64,000 nt of DNA. Source: Streptomyces sp. IMTB 2501. Its GTDB lineage: Bacteria; Actinomycetota; Actinomycetes; Streptomycetales; Streptomycetaceae. Each line of letters starts with the position of its first letter. Positions within the stretch are counted from its first letter, which is position 1. The stretch covers positions 248,001 to 312,000 of the forward strand of contig NZ_MQUS01000003.1 in NCBI RefSeq assembly GCF_001953885.1, in the 5' to 3' direction. Positions 1-8,308 of the stretch are shown in pieces. The notes beneath the pieces were generated by a model, which was not told where the DNA came from, ran no database searches, and saw only the letters and a list, made by a program, of their open reading frames with translations. The position numbers and the translations under genes were made by a program.

Positions 1-318
1 CAGACCCGGCTCCCCGAGGGTGGCGACCGTCCGCCATGTGTAGGCGTCCTTGCTGTCAGCGGCCAGGATCTTGAATCCGCCGCTGTCGGCCGCGCCCGTG
101 ACGGCCCGGTCCTGGCTGGTCTTCCAGTCCTTCCCGAGCCTGGCATCAGGGTCCTGTACCGCACCGGACGGGGGCGACTGGGGCTTCCCAGACGCCAGCC
201 GAGGCGGGGGCCCGCTGGGTGCTGCCGTGGCCGGAGCGGCTTGCAGAAGGCCGCCCATCAGCGCCGTACACGCCGCAAGGACGGCCAATGGTATGGGTGA
301 TCGTCTTCCGGATCTCAA
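1..318 (-). CDS. Secreted protein, N-terminal part (cut by the window edge)
   Basis: The reading frame opens at a TTG (316-318, reverse) preceded by GGGGAA six bases upstream and stays open to base 1. It begins with Arg-rich residues, then a hydrophobic stretch of about 15 residues and an APATAAP signal-peptidase site, so the product is probably exported by Sec. The mature start is Pro/Ser-rich, followed by a segment with the sequence ADSGGFKILAADSKDAY. Such starts occur in large Streptomyces surface or enzyme-like secreted proteins, but the domain that would identify it lies outside the window. Separated from the next operon by a strong hairpin. Confidence 0.6.
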   Translation of the reverse strand, partial: MRSGRRSPIPLAVLAACTALMGGLLQAAPATAAPSGPPPRLASGKPQSPPSGAVQDPDARLGKDWKTSQDRAVTGAADSGGFKILAADSKDAYTWRTVATLGEPGL

Positions 319-450
319 AGAAGTTCCCCGAATTTCTGGTGTGATGGGATGTCCCACGTCCTGGTCCGCGGGCACGCTTTGACTCGCCCATGGGCGCGCA
401 AGGGCGAATCACATGGGCGGTAACTTCAGGTTTTCGAGCCGGACACAGAA

Positions 451-491
451 ACCGCCTTGCCCCGGTCGGGGGGAGCGCGGGGCAAGGCGGT
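451..491. terminator. Hairpin with 13-bp perfect stem
   Basis: ACCGCCTTGCCCC and GGGGCAAGGCGGT pair perfectly around a 15-base loop. It lies about 75 bases after the stop of the 565-957 gene and before the secreted-protein gene on the same strand, so it probably ends the 2471-565 operon. Confidence 0.7.
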
Positions 492-564
492 CGACTCAGG
501 GGGCCGGTAACGGGCCTCTATTGCTGGTTGCCGGTCTCGGCGAGGACGGTACGCGGGTTGTGGA

Positions 565-957
565 TCACTCTGAGGTGCTGACGTCGGCGACGCGCACCTC
601 GGAGGGCGTGCCCTCGGCCGAGGGACGTGGCTTCTCGAACGGTGTACTGACCGTTCCCTGCACGGACACGCCGGGCCCGATACGCCTCGTCACGGTCTGG
701 GTGGTCCCGTTCTCGAAATCGAACACCACCGTGTAAGTGACCGCGTGTCCCTCGTCGTTGTGGATGGCGTAGTCGGCGCTGAACACCTGCTTGCCGTGCT
801 CGTACCGGACGCCGGAGTCCGTGATCTTCACGGACTCCGACGAGCCGGTGTCCGGCTGGGTGCCGGCATTCATGTCGTGCGCGAGCCAGGCTGCCGCCCC
901 AAAGACGACGGCGGCAGCCACGATCCAGCCAACGACAGTTCTCCTGGCCACCACCAC
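565..957 (-). CDS. Small membrane-anchored extracytoplasmic protein
   Basis: 130 residues. Residues 8-26 form one hydrophobic segment (signal anchor or uncleaved signal), followed by an external domain of about 100 residues rich in beta-strand-like alternation (YTVVFDFENGTTQTVTRRI), resembling small FxLYD-like or Ig-like domains that decorate Gram-positive surfaces. Three consecutive GTG codons follow GAGGAGA; any could be the start, the first leaving a very short spacer. It is third in a three-gene unit behind a lipoprotein (31-base gap), so an envelope role is inferred; function is unknown. Confidence 0.7.
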   Translation of the reverse strand: MVVARRTVVGWIVAAAVVFGAAAWLAHDMNAGTQPDTGSSESVKITDSGVRYEHGKQVFSADYAIHNDEGHAVTYTVVFDFENGTTQTVTRRIGPGVSVQGTVSTPFEKPRPSAEGTPSEVRVADVSTSE

Positions 958-987
958 GTCTCCTCTGATATCTGACGGCAGGACGGC

Positions 988-1938
988 TCAGCGTGCCGTG
1001 CTGACGCTTGCCAGGACGGCACGTGCCTTCTTGAGCAGCAGGGCATCGCGGGTCTTCGCAGCCTCCAGCTGCTGTTTGTGCGACGTGATCTGCTTGTTCT
1101 GGTAGGCGGTTTCCGCCGTGTACCAGGTGGGCACCAGCCCGGTGGTGCTCTTGCAGGCGACGTCGTCGGTGGCCATCAGTACCTGTGCCTTCTCAGGCTG
1201 AACCCCCGTCCTGCCGGGCTGGGCGAACCGGCCCTCGGCGTCGTCCAGGCTCTTCACCAGGTGTCCGTGGCCTGCCATGCAGGAGGACCAGGATGCGAGG
1301 GCGCGCTGCACCACGGGCTGGGAGCGGGTGGCCTTGAGGGACTGCCCGGCGAGGTCTCCGGCGGTGTCAGTGGGAAACAGTACGCCCACCTTCTGGTTGG
1401 CCTCGGGGATGCACGTCTCGTTCATCGCCTTGTCCCAGCCTTCGGCCGAGGACTCCTGGTCTTCCCGCGCGAGTTCGGCGTCCTGGTCCGCCTGGCTCGG
1501 CCCGTCGGTGTCCTGGGCCACCGCGAACCCGTGGGCTGCGGCCTTCGCGGGGTCGGTGATGCCGTAGCGGCGTTCCATGTTCATCTCGTTGTAGGAGGCC
1601 GCCGGCTGCGTGCCCATCAGTTTGGGCGTGTAGGAGAACCCGAGTCGCTTCATACACGCCGACTTGACGACATCCTTGGCGTTCTCGATGTCCACCATGT
1701 CGGGATAGCCGAGCATGTACTTCTCCAGCGGAAGCCGCATGCCTTTGGCCAGTCCGGAGGCCACGTCCTGCTTGGGCCAGCTGGCGCGGACCTTCGCATC
1801 CGGCAGCTGCATCGCCACCGTCTTCATCTTCTGCTGGTTGCCAGCACTCTTGTCGGCGGCCGAGTTGGCGCCGCAGGCCGCCGTGAGGGCGAGGACCGCG
1901 CCGGTGGCGGCGAGCACGAGGGGTCGGGTCTGTCGCAT
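988..1938 (-). CDS. Lipoprotein of unknown function
   Basis: 316 residues from an ATG at 1938, chosen because a lipobox (LTAAC, Cys22) directly follows a hydrophobic signal segment; the longer open frame upstream lies inside the preceding gene. The mature part carries four spaced cysteines in contexts such as ACMKRLGF, ETCIPEA, SSCMAGHGH and VACKSTT, suggesting two disulfides. The C-terminal 60 residues are Lys/Ala/Gln-rich and probably helical or coiled. The start overlaps the previous stop by one base (TGATG), so translation is coupled to the secreted protein at 1938-2471. A conserved Streptomyces export-protein pair is suspected; no enzymatic motif is visible. Confidence 0.75.
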   Translation of the reverse strand: MRQTRPLVLAATGAVLALTAACGANSAADKSAGNQQKMKTVAMQLPDAKVRASWPKQDVASGLAKGMRLPLEKYMLGYPDMVDIENAKDVVKSACMKRLGFSYTPKLMGTQPAASYNEMNMERRYGITDPAKAAAHGFAVAQDTDGPSQADQDAELAREDQESSAEGWDKAMNETCIPEANQKVGVLFPTDTAGDLAGQSLKATRSQPVVQRALASWSSCMAGHGHLVKSLDDAEGRFAQPGRTGVQPEKAQVLMATDDVACKSTTGLVPTWYTAETAYQNKQITSHKQQLEAAKTRDALLLKKARAVLASVSTAR

Positions 1939-2471
1939 CAGGCATACCTCTTGTGAGAACCGTTGTGGTTCTTGATTCCGGAGCTCAGGTTCCGGGCGTA
2001 GCCGTCGGCCTTGGGATACCACTGGTTCTCCCCGCCGTAGCCATCCTCGGAATACACCGAGTACGCGGCATAGGGGTCCTGGTTCCACGCGGACGCGGCA
2101 TTGTTTTCCACGCCCTGCCCGTCGCCGTCCCCCTTGTAGTGACCGCACGGGAAAGGCATCCCACCGAACGCGTCAGAAGGGAAGTCCTCGAAGACGAACC
2201 GGACGACCACCGCGCCCCCGTTCACCGTGTAACCGAACTCACTGGAGCGGTCACGGCGGGTCGCGAAGCAGGCGCTGTCCGACTGAGTCGTGGTCTCCGA
2301 CCGCGAGTTGTAGTGGATCCGGAAACAGTGGTTCGGATGGCCCGTGTCGCTGGACGTGCAGTCGTTGTGCACGTATGAGGTTCCGGCGTAGGCGGGTGCT
2401 GCGGTGAGAACGCCGGCGGCTAGGGCTGCGGCGGTGGCAGCGGTCGCGGCGGCGGATCTGGCGAAACGCAA
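1938..2471 (-). CDS. Secreted protein, first gene of the export operon
   Basis: 177 residues with a TTG start preceded by AAGGAGG. The Ala-rich hydrophobic N-terminus ends in PAYAG, a typical signal-peptidase I site near residue 30. The mature protein has cysteine pairs (DCTSS, HCFRIHY, ACFAT, PCGHY) and aromatic-rich stretches, consistent with a small disulfide-stabilised extracellular protein. Its stop overlaps the downstream lipoprotein start, so the two are co-translated and may act together at the cell surface. I do not recognise the family; it is not a recognisable hydrolase or inhibitor. Confidence 0.75.
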   Translation of the reverse strand: MRFARSAAATAATAAALAAGVLTAAPAYAGTSYVHNDCTSSDTGHPNHCFRIHYNSRSETTTQSDSACFATRRDRSSEFGYTVNGGAVVVRFVFEDFPSDAFGGMPFPCGHYKGDGDGQGVENNAASAWNQDPYAAYSVYSEDGYGGENQWYPKADGYARNLSSGIKNHNGSHKRYA

Positions 2472-3769
2472 AGAGTTTCCCCCTCCTTGGAGCGAACGCG
2501 TCCGGGAGGCGGATCAGTACATGGACGCGCCCCCCGACGCGCAACGACAAGCCGATGGGCGGATGGTTGGTCTGGTCCATTCGCCCACGGCCCGGCCACT
2601 CTAGACACGGCACGAACATGCCGGTCAAGAGGCCAAGGCAGGAGCTATGTCGTCCCGGCGTGAAAGCAACTCCGGCAGCGGCGGCCATCCGGAATGCGGT
2701 GATCAAGTGTGCAACCCAGGAGGTACCTGTGTGACTCCTGTGAAGCGGAGGGGGATGCGAGGGGACCGCTGAAGCTGCCAGGGGTGGCCGGATTCAGCCC
2801 TTCCTCACCAGCATCCGAGCGAAGCGAGAGGCAGGAGTCAGACTGTGAGCATCGAGGCCGAGTACGACCCGGTACCCGCCTGCCAGGCACAGGCGTTCGT
2901 GCCGAACGGAAGGTGGGTGGCCGAGGTACGGCATCCACAGCTTCCCGACGCCGAACCGCTGGCAGTGGCGGACGCTGATGAGGCTTCGTGAAAATGGCTC
3001 TGGCCGCAGTTGTGTGAACCACAGCGCCTGGCGCGCCAGCAGAGACAGATGCGCCGATCGCCCCGTCTCCCGACCGTAGGCCATGCTGTTGTGGTGAGTG
3101 ATCCTCAACCAGCACAGCAGGCTCGTGCATCGCCACAGCGCTGCTTTTGCTTTCCATCGGCGGGTGCGGCAAGACCACGGCCAAGGCAGGGAAACCTTCA
3201 TCCCAAAGAGGAGGCCCCACCGTGACTCACTGCCGGTCGACCCTGCCGCTGCCCAGAAACTGGCCATCCTGTCGAACACGGACGCACACAGCCTCAACAG
3301 CATGACCTGACACACGCTGTGTGCCCCCCAGCACAGGAAGCCCCTGGAGATGTCCGTTCACGTGCTGCTCTGCATGACCGTCCGAGGCGTTCACTTGCAG
3401 CCTCAAGGAAACAGCGTGCGAGTTGCAGCTCTCGGAAGTGCATCCGCCAGGAACGCCCGATGCACGCAGAGCGACAGGTGGCTGATAGCCGCAGTGCCTT
3501 GGTCGGCATCGCTACCTGACAAGGTCGTTCACGCTCCCGTGCTGGACAGCCCGACATCTTGAGCCAACTCGGCCCATCCCATGTCGTACACCTCGATGCC
3601 GTCCGCGTGCGCAGTGAGCGCGTTCCATGAGCGGCGGGTGAACGAGGTCCCGCATTTCTCTCGGGTAGGGCCTGCGGCAGATGGCTGATTCCAGCGAGCA
3701 CCCGTGGACGGCCTGTCGCTGGGTCCGTACGCTGGGTAGCCGGTCTGGGCAGAGCACAGGGGGCGGCGT
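2472..3769. other. Nearly gene-free stretch, probably decayed DNA
   Basis: About 1.3 kb with no convincing long gene and weaker codon bias than its flanks. It holds one plausible 48-residue protein (2845-2991), a cysteine-containing 41-codon frame at 2647-2772 with a poor start context, a consensus AGGAGGT followed by a 13-codon GTG frame (2731), and a minus-strand open segment near 3529-3680 whose translation (CGTSFTRRSWNAL, ADGIEVYDMGWAELA) looks like the end of a former gene. I read the stretch as a graveyard of gene fragments. Confidence 0.5.
2845..2991 (+). CDS. Small acidic protein, hypothetical
   Basis: 48 residues from GTG at 2845 with AGGAG seven bases upstream. The composition (VSIEAEYDPVPACQAQ, then NGRWVAEVRHPQLPDAEPL, ending in an Ala/Asp-rich tail) looks like genuine Streptomyces protein rather than a shadow frame. 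No domain is recognised. It could also be the surviving N-terminus of a longer gene. Confidence 0.4.
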   Translation: MSIEAEYDPVPACQAQAFVPNGRWVAEVRHPQLPDAEPLAVADADEAS

Positions 3770-4039
3770 ATGGGCGGTACGTGGGACGCGGATCCGCAGG
3801 CGCGGCTGGTCCGGCGCATCGGCGTCGCGCCGGCCGAGCTGGGTACGACTGGGGGCAGGGACGGCTGTCCGGACATCTGGGAGCTCGACAACGGCGATTT
3901 CGCGGTCATCGGCCGTGACCTTACGGCGGTCTATTCCGAGGAGCTGCCGGACGATGCGGTGATCGGCGGTGGAGAACGCCTCGTGGTCATCCCGCGCGTC
4001 ACTCTGCTGGCGGCCAAGACGCACATTCCAGATGCGTGA
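3770..4039 (+). CDS. Small hypothetical protein upstream of DUF6879
   Basis: 89 residues from ATG at 3770, preceded by a GGGGGCGG run that can act as ribosome binding site. It starts with a GTWDADPQARLVRRIG segment and ends in VVIPRVTLLAAKTHIPDA. Genes of this kind commonly sit directly upstream of DUF6879 genes in Streptomyces regulatory cassettes. The stop overlaps the DUF6879 start by eight bases (ATGCGTGA), giving a three-gene coupled unit with the STAND gene. Function unknown; a sensor-partner or regulatory role is inference from context. Confidence 0.7.
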   Translation: MGGTWDADPQARLVRRIGVAPAELGTTGGRDGCPDIWELDNGDFAVIGRDLTAVYSEELPDDAVIGGGERLVVIPRVTLLAAKTHIPDA

Positions 4040-4643
4040 CCTTCTTGGCGCCTCGTCCGGCGAGCGACTGGGACTTGAGGCCTACCGGGAGGACTTCCGC
4101 AGCAGGGACTTCGCTGTTGACGGGTGCGATTCGTGGAAGCTGGAACGTCGCCAGCACTTCCGTGAGCCGGGCGATGCGAGCTGGGAGGCCTTTACCCAGG
4201 GGAGCTGGGAGGAGGCGCTGAGGCTGATCGAGGCTCAGCGTGCCGAGTTGCTCGACGTATCCCGTCTGGCCGCGCGTCATCGGTGCCGTCTGCTGCGTGT
4301 CCGTGTGGTGGAGCAGCCGCTCACGCCGTATCTGCAGTGGGAGCTGCATCTGCTGCGTGTGAGGGCCGAGTGCGGTGAGCTGATCCGCGTCATCGGCCCG
4401 CAGTACATCGCGGCATACGAACGCGAGGGGCCAGTACCGGAATTGGTCACGCTAAACGACGACACGGTGTACGAGATCCTTTACGACGCGGAGGGTGTCC
4501 TGGAAGGTGCCGTGCGGTACCTCGGCGCGAGAACGCGGGATCGCGTCGCGGCGCGAGTTGAGGAGCTGTACGTGCTGGGCGAGGACATCGGCACGTTCTT
4601 CGACCGTGAAGTGGCCCACCTCAAGCCTCCGACGGGTGCATGA
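4032..4643 (+). CDS. DUF6879 family protein
   Basis: 203 residues from ATG at 4032; a longer open frame upstream is discarded because it lies within the previous gene. The family's hallmarks are visible: an aromatic N-terminal FRSRDFAVDGCDSWKLERRQHF segment, a middle WEEALRLIEAQR helix, RLLRVRVVEQPLTPYLQWEL, and a C-terminal NDDTVYEILYDAEGVLEGAV strand region. DUF6879 proteins are small cytosolic actinobacterial proteins usually near XRE, DUF397 or STAND genes; no biochemical activity is established to my knowledge. The last eight bases (GTGCATGA) overlap the STAND start. Confidence 0.85.
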   Translation: MRDLLGASSGERLGLEAYREDFRSRDFAVDGCDSWKLERRQHFREPGDASWEAFTQGSWEEALRLIEAQRAELLDVSRLAARHRCRLLRVRVVEQPLTPYLQWELHLLRVRAECGELIRVIGPQYIAAYEREGPVPELVTLNDDTVYEILYDAEGVLEGAVRYLGARTRDRVAARVEELYVLGEDIGTFFDREVAHLKPPTGA

Positions 4644-7002
4644 GCCGCGCGAGGAAGTCAACTCCTCAATCTCCGGCACCGCCCGTGACGTCGTGCAGGC
4701 CCGCGACATTCAGGGCGGGATACATTTCCACGCTCCGCCGACCGATCGCGTGCGGCCACCAGTGCCGTACCAACTCCCGTTTGCCAGCCAGGGCTTCGTC
4801 AACCGACGCGCTGAACGTGAGGCGCTGGACCGTCTGCTCGATGACGGTCTCGCCCATGCGCGGGTGCTGTTGGTAACCGGCACTGCGGGAGTCGGTAAGA
4901 CGTCTTTGGTGTTGCACTGGTCGCACGCGGTCAGTGACCGGTTCCCGGACGGCCAGTTGTATGCCGACCTGCACGGCTACGACCCGCAGGCCCCGGTCAG
5001 GTACGAGCGGGTCCTTGAAAGCTTCCTGCGGGTGCTGGGCGCCCCTGCGGACGCGGTTCATGCTGAGGGGGAGCACATGGCCGCGGCCTTCCGCTCATGG
5101 CTTGCTGGCCGCAGGCTGTTGATCGTGCTCGACAACGCCGCCAGCGCGTCACAGGTCAGGCCTTTGCTGCCGGCGACGCCGGGCTGCCTGGTCATCGTGA
5201 CCAGCAGGCACCGTCTGCCCGGCCTGACGATCCGAGAGGGAGCGCAGCGCCTCACGCTGGATGTCCTCGACCAGGACGGCTCGGTCGCCCTGCTGCACAG
5301 CATCACCCGGGGCTACCGGGACGGGGACGATCCCGAGCAGGTGGCGGAGCTCGCCTCGCTGTGCGCACGCCTGCCGTTGGCGCTCAGGATCGCTGCCGAG
5401 CGTGCGGCGGGGCGGCCGTTGATGCACCTGGCGGATTTGATCGACGAGCTGCGTGACGAGTCCGGTCGGTGGGAAGTTCTGTCGGCAGGCGGCGACGAGG
5501 AGTCTGAGGCGGTGCGTCCCGTGTTCACATGGTCTTATCGGGCGTTGCCCTCAGATGCCGCCCGGCTCTTCCGGTTGCTCGGACTGCACCCCGGGCCGGA
5601 CTTCAGCGACACGGCTGCGGCAGCTCTGGCAGGAGTCGACGTCCGTACCGCGCGACGCCTGCTTGACGCCGTCGCTGCCGCGCACATGGTCGATCAGACC
5701 GCGCCCGATCGCTTCCGCCTGCATGACCTGCTGCGCGCCTACGCCGCCGATCAGGCACGGCTGGAGCAGACTCCTCAGGAGTGCCACGACGCGCTGCGCA
5801 GGGTGCTGACCTGGTACCTGCACACTGCGGACACGGTCCAGGCCCGCGTCGCACCGCACGAGCCCCGCGTGGAGCTGGTACCCGCCGACGCAGGACTGCC
5901 CGAACTGCGGTTCGCCGACGAAGCACAGGCGATGCAGTGGTACGAGGCGGAACGCGACAACCTGGTGGCTGCCGTGCGCGCGGCCGCGAGCAGCGGGCTG
6001 GACCGGATCGCCTGGCAGCTTGCGGTGGTCCTGCGCGCCGTCTACATGACCAACAACCCGTTCCAGGACTGGCTCGCCACCTCTCAGATCGGTCTGGAGG
6101 CCGCCCGGCGCGACGGCGATCGAGGCGCCGAAGCCGAACTGGAGGAGAGCCTCGGCATGGCGTACGCCCAGTCCCAGTGCCTGGCAGCCGCCGCCGAGCA
6201 CTACGAGGCGGCGCTGACCCTGCGCCGAGACCTTGGCGATACCTTCGGTGAGGCACTGACGCTCAACGGCCTTGGTCTGCTTGAACTGCGCCGACGCAAC
6301 CTCACACAGGCACAGACGGCGTTCGAAGGCAGCAGGGAGCTGTTCGCGGCGCTGAACGACGGGTTCTGGGAGCCTCGCGTGGCAGTCAACCTCGCGCAGG
6401 TGGAACTGGAACTCGGGCACCCGGCCGGCGCACTCGGCCCGCTGCGCCGGGGAATCGAGGTATTCAGGGCCCACGACGATCGCCACGCCGAGGGCAATGC
6501 CCTTAGGCTCCTTGCCGCGGCGGAGTTGGACAGCGGAAACCCGGATGCTGCACTGTCACATGCCGAGCAGGCCGTAGCCATCGCCACCGAGATCCGCAGC
6601 GCAGCCGCGGAAGGCTACTGGCTACTGGCCTTGGGCGATGCTCAACGCGCCACCGGGCACCCGACCGAGGCACTTGCCTCCTACCGTCGCGCCGCCGCAC
6701 TCCAAGAAGAGTTGGGCGACCGCGGCCGCCAAGCCGCAGCCTGGGACGGCCTGGGACAGACGTATCTGCAACTCGGCCGCGCTCAGGAAGCCGCCGAATG
6801 GCACCGCCGGGCCGTGGCCACCTACCGCGACCTTGAGCAGACGTGGGAGATGGCACGATCGCTGGTGCACCTGGCGGATGCCCTGAACCGCGCCGGCACA
6901 CCGCAGGAGGTCGCCGACGCGCGAGCGGACGCATGCAAGCTGCTCACGGCGTTCACCGATCCGCGCGCTGTACGGCTACGGGAAAGCATGGTCCAGCGGT
7001 GA
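4636..7002 (+). CDS. STAND NTPase with NB-ARC and TPR domains and an N-terminal RHIM-like motif
   Basis: 788 residues from GTG at 4636, overlapping the DUF6879 stop. Residues 12-32 hold a short glutamine-centred motif (VVQARDIQGGIHFH). An NB-ARC ATPase follows: Walker A GTAGVGKTS near 82-90, Walker B LLIVLDNA near 160, an IVTSRHR sensor strand, LPLALR (GxP-like) and a winged-helix region with HDLLRAYA. The C-terminal third is a TPR array for ligand sensing. Such proteins are NLR-like switches that oligomerise on activation. A very similar motif ends the small protein at 7895-8284, which suggests signalling by templated motif assembly. A plain AfsR-type regulator is less likely because no DNA-binding domain precedes the NB-ARC. 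Confidence 0.9.
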   Translation: MHEPREEVNSSISGTARDVVQARDIQGGIHFHAPPTDRVRPPVPYQLPFASQGFVNRRAEREALDRLLDDGLAHARVLLVTGTAGVGKTSLVLHWSHAVSDRFPDGQLYADLHGYDPQAPVRYERVLESFLRVLGAPADAVHAEGEHMAAAFRSWLAGRRLLIVLDNAASASQVRPLLPATPGCLVIVTSRHRLPGLTIREGAQRLTLDVLDQDGSVALLHSITRGYRDGDDPEQVAELASLCARLPLALRIAAERAAGRPLMHLADLIDELRDESGRWEVLSAGGDEESEAVRPVFTWSYRALPSDAARLFRLLGLHPGPDFSDTAAAALAGVDVRTARRLLDAVAAAHMVDQTAPDRFRLHDLLRAYAADQARLEQTPQECHDALRRVLTWYLHTADTVQARVAPHEPRVELVPADAGLPELRFADEAQAMQWYEAERDNLVAAVRAAASSGLDRIAWQLAVVLRAVYMTNNPFQDWLATSQIGLEAARRDGDRGAEAELEESLGMAYAQSQCLAAAAEHYEAALTLRRDLGDTFGEALTLNGLGLLELRRRNLTQAQTAFEGSRELFAALNDGFWEPRVAVNLAQVELELGHPAGALGPLRRGIEVFRAHDDRHAEGNALRLLAAAELDSGNPDAALSHAEQAVAIATEIRSAAAEGYWLLALGDAQRATGHPTEALASYRRAAALQEELGDRGRQAAAWDGLGQTYLQLGRAQEAAEWHRRAVATYRDLEQTWEMARSLVHLADALNRAGTPQEVADARADACKLLTAFTDPRAVRLRESMVQR

Positions 7003-7004
7003 CC

Positions 7005-7844
7005 TCACGTCGAGGCCAGCCAGTGATCACGAGCCGGAACCGGCACCGATTCGGTGACCCACAGCGGCCCGTCCCCGCACCGCATCCTCACGCCGCTCAC
7101 CTCGCTGATGCTGGTCCGCAGCACACTGACCCACTTGCCCCGGACGAGTGCCAGCGGCCCCGGTACGGCAAACAGGCCGAACCGGTAAGCCCGCACCAGG
7201 TTGTGGATCTCCCGGGCCGACCGGCTCCAGTCGATGACCGCGCTCTCGGGACCCATAGAACCCTCGTACGACGCCAGCGACTCGTCCTGCGGCGTGCCTG
7301 CGAAACCGTCTTCCGCCAGGGCCAGCGCCTGGGGCACCAGAGCCCGGATCGTGGCCCGGACCTGTGTGAAGACCACATCACCTGCCAGATCGTCCGGCAG
7401 AGTAATGCCGCCACGCTGCGCCACGACCGGGCCGCTGTCGAACGCCTCGTCCATCCAGTGAACCGTCACCCCGGTCTCCTCGTCACCGTGCCGCACGGCC
7501 CAGTGCACCGGCATCGGCCCCCGGTGCCGCGGAAGCAGCGACGGATGGACGTTCAACACCCCAAGCCGCGGCGCGCGCAGCACAGACGTGGGCAGTCGCC
7601 ACGGAATCCCGTAACACACGACAAGGTCAGGTTCGTATCCGGCGAGACTGAGCGCGAGGCCTCGCGGGCTGCGAGGGACCAGCAGATCGGGTCCCGGCGG
7701 CATCGCTGCCAGAAGCTCATCCGCGGCAGCCCTACCCTGCGGTGCAGCGCACACGTACGCGACCGGGGCGTGGCCGGCTGACTCGCACGCCGCTTGCAAG
7801 TCCTCGAAGCCCTCAGCCCCGTACGACATCAGCACCACGCGCAT
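7005..7844 (-). CDS. Formyltransferase of the Fmt/PurN fold
   Basis: 279 residues, ATG start. The N-terminal domain has the formyltransferase catalytic triad in its usual spacing: Asn98 and His100 in LGVLNVHPSLLPRHRG and Asp136 in AFDSGPV, with a loop binding 10-formyltetrahydrofolate. The C-terminal part (SWSR-like DWSRSAREIHNLVRA, then a short beta domain) matches methionyl-tRNA formyltransferase-like proteins, although 279 residues is shorter than housekeeping Fmt (about 310). It probably formylates an amine on a metabolite or sugar rather than initiator tRNA. It is convergent with the STAND gene (2-base gap) and separates that gene from its motif-sharing partner. Confidence 0.85.
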   Translation of the reverse strand: MRVVLMSYGAEGFEDLQAACESAGHAPVAYVCAAPQGRAAADELLAAMPPGPDLLVPRSPRGLALSLAGYEPDLVVCYGIPWRLPTSVLRAPRLGVLNVHPSLLPRHRGPMPVHWAVRHGDEETGVTVHWMDEAFDSGPVVAQRGGITLPDDLAGDVVFTQVRATIRALVPQALALAEDGFAGTPQDESLASYEGSMGPESAVIDWSRSAREIHNLVRAYRFGLFAVPGPLALVRGKWVSVLRTSISEVSGVRMRCGDGPLWVTESVPVPARDHWLAST

Positions 7845-7894
7845 CCGTCAGCCACCTTCCACCATGACGGGCGAAACCGAACCGCAAAGCAAAG

Positions 7895-8284
7895 GTGCGT
7901 GATCATCTCATGGATCCGATGACATCCGTGCTCCTGCCCAGCGCCCAGTCCCTCGTCACGGCGATTCTCACCGACGGCTGGACACACGTTCGCGACGTCC
8001 TGGCGCGCCGCTGGAGCCGACAGACCGGCGAAGCGCAAGCCGACGTCGAACGCCGCCTGGACACGGCCCACCACCAGGCCGCAGGCATAGGCGATGACGA
8101 GGCAGTTCAGAGAGCGTACTGGGCTGGATACTTCGCTGCCGTTGTTGCGGAGCGCCCGACCCTGCTCGACGTCGTACGCGAGCTGCCCGACATGCCTGAC
8201 CTGCACAACACCAACAGCGGAACTGTCACGAACCTCATCCAGGCTCGCGACGTCCACGGCAACATCTCCTTCGGGCCGCAGTAA
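7895..8284 (+). CDS. Small helical protein with C-terminal RHIM-like motif (candidate STAND effector)
   Basis: 129 residues from GTG at 7895 (an ATG at 7910 is also possible). Residues 1-100 are predicted mostly alpha-helical with no enzymatic motif (LLPSAQSLVTAIL, then DDEAVQRAYWAGYFAAVV). The C-terminus from about 104 reads NSGTVTNLIQARDVHGNISF, closely matching the N-terminal motif of the STAND protein at 4636 (core xIQARDxxGxIxF). Known bacterial NLR-effector pairs share such motifs, the effector carrying it C-terminally behind a small helical membrane-perturbing (Bell-like) domain; assigning that role here is inference from architecture and proximity. Confidence 0.7.
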   Translation: MRDHLMDPMTSVLLPSAQSLVTAILTDGWTHVRDVLARRWSRQTGEAQADVERRLDTAHHQAAGIGDDEAVQRAYWAGYFAAVVAERPTLLDVVRELPDMPDLHNTNSGTVTNLIQARDVHGNISFGPQ

Positions 8285-8308
8285 CGGGCGTACTGGAGGC
8301 GCGCGGCG

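Noticed and set aside
565..2378. Long open frames on the plus strand opposite the exported-protein operon
   Set aside because: Arg/Gly/Pro-rich shadow translations of minus-strand genes that have signal peptides and ribosome sites.
2647..2772. 41-codon cysteine-containing frame that could be a peptide precursor
   Set aside because: Ribosome site too close to the ATG, no modification enzyme nearby.
2645..3220. 191-codon minus-strand frame
   Set aside because: No ribosome site, irregular composition, stop-free by GC content only; overlaps the better-supported small plus-strand gene.
3098..3310. 70-codon frame ending AQKLAILSNTDAHSLNSMT
   Set aside because: Start and first half are not protein-like; only the tail resembles coding sequence.
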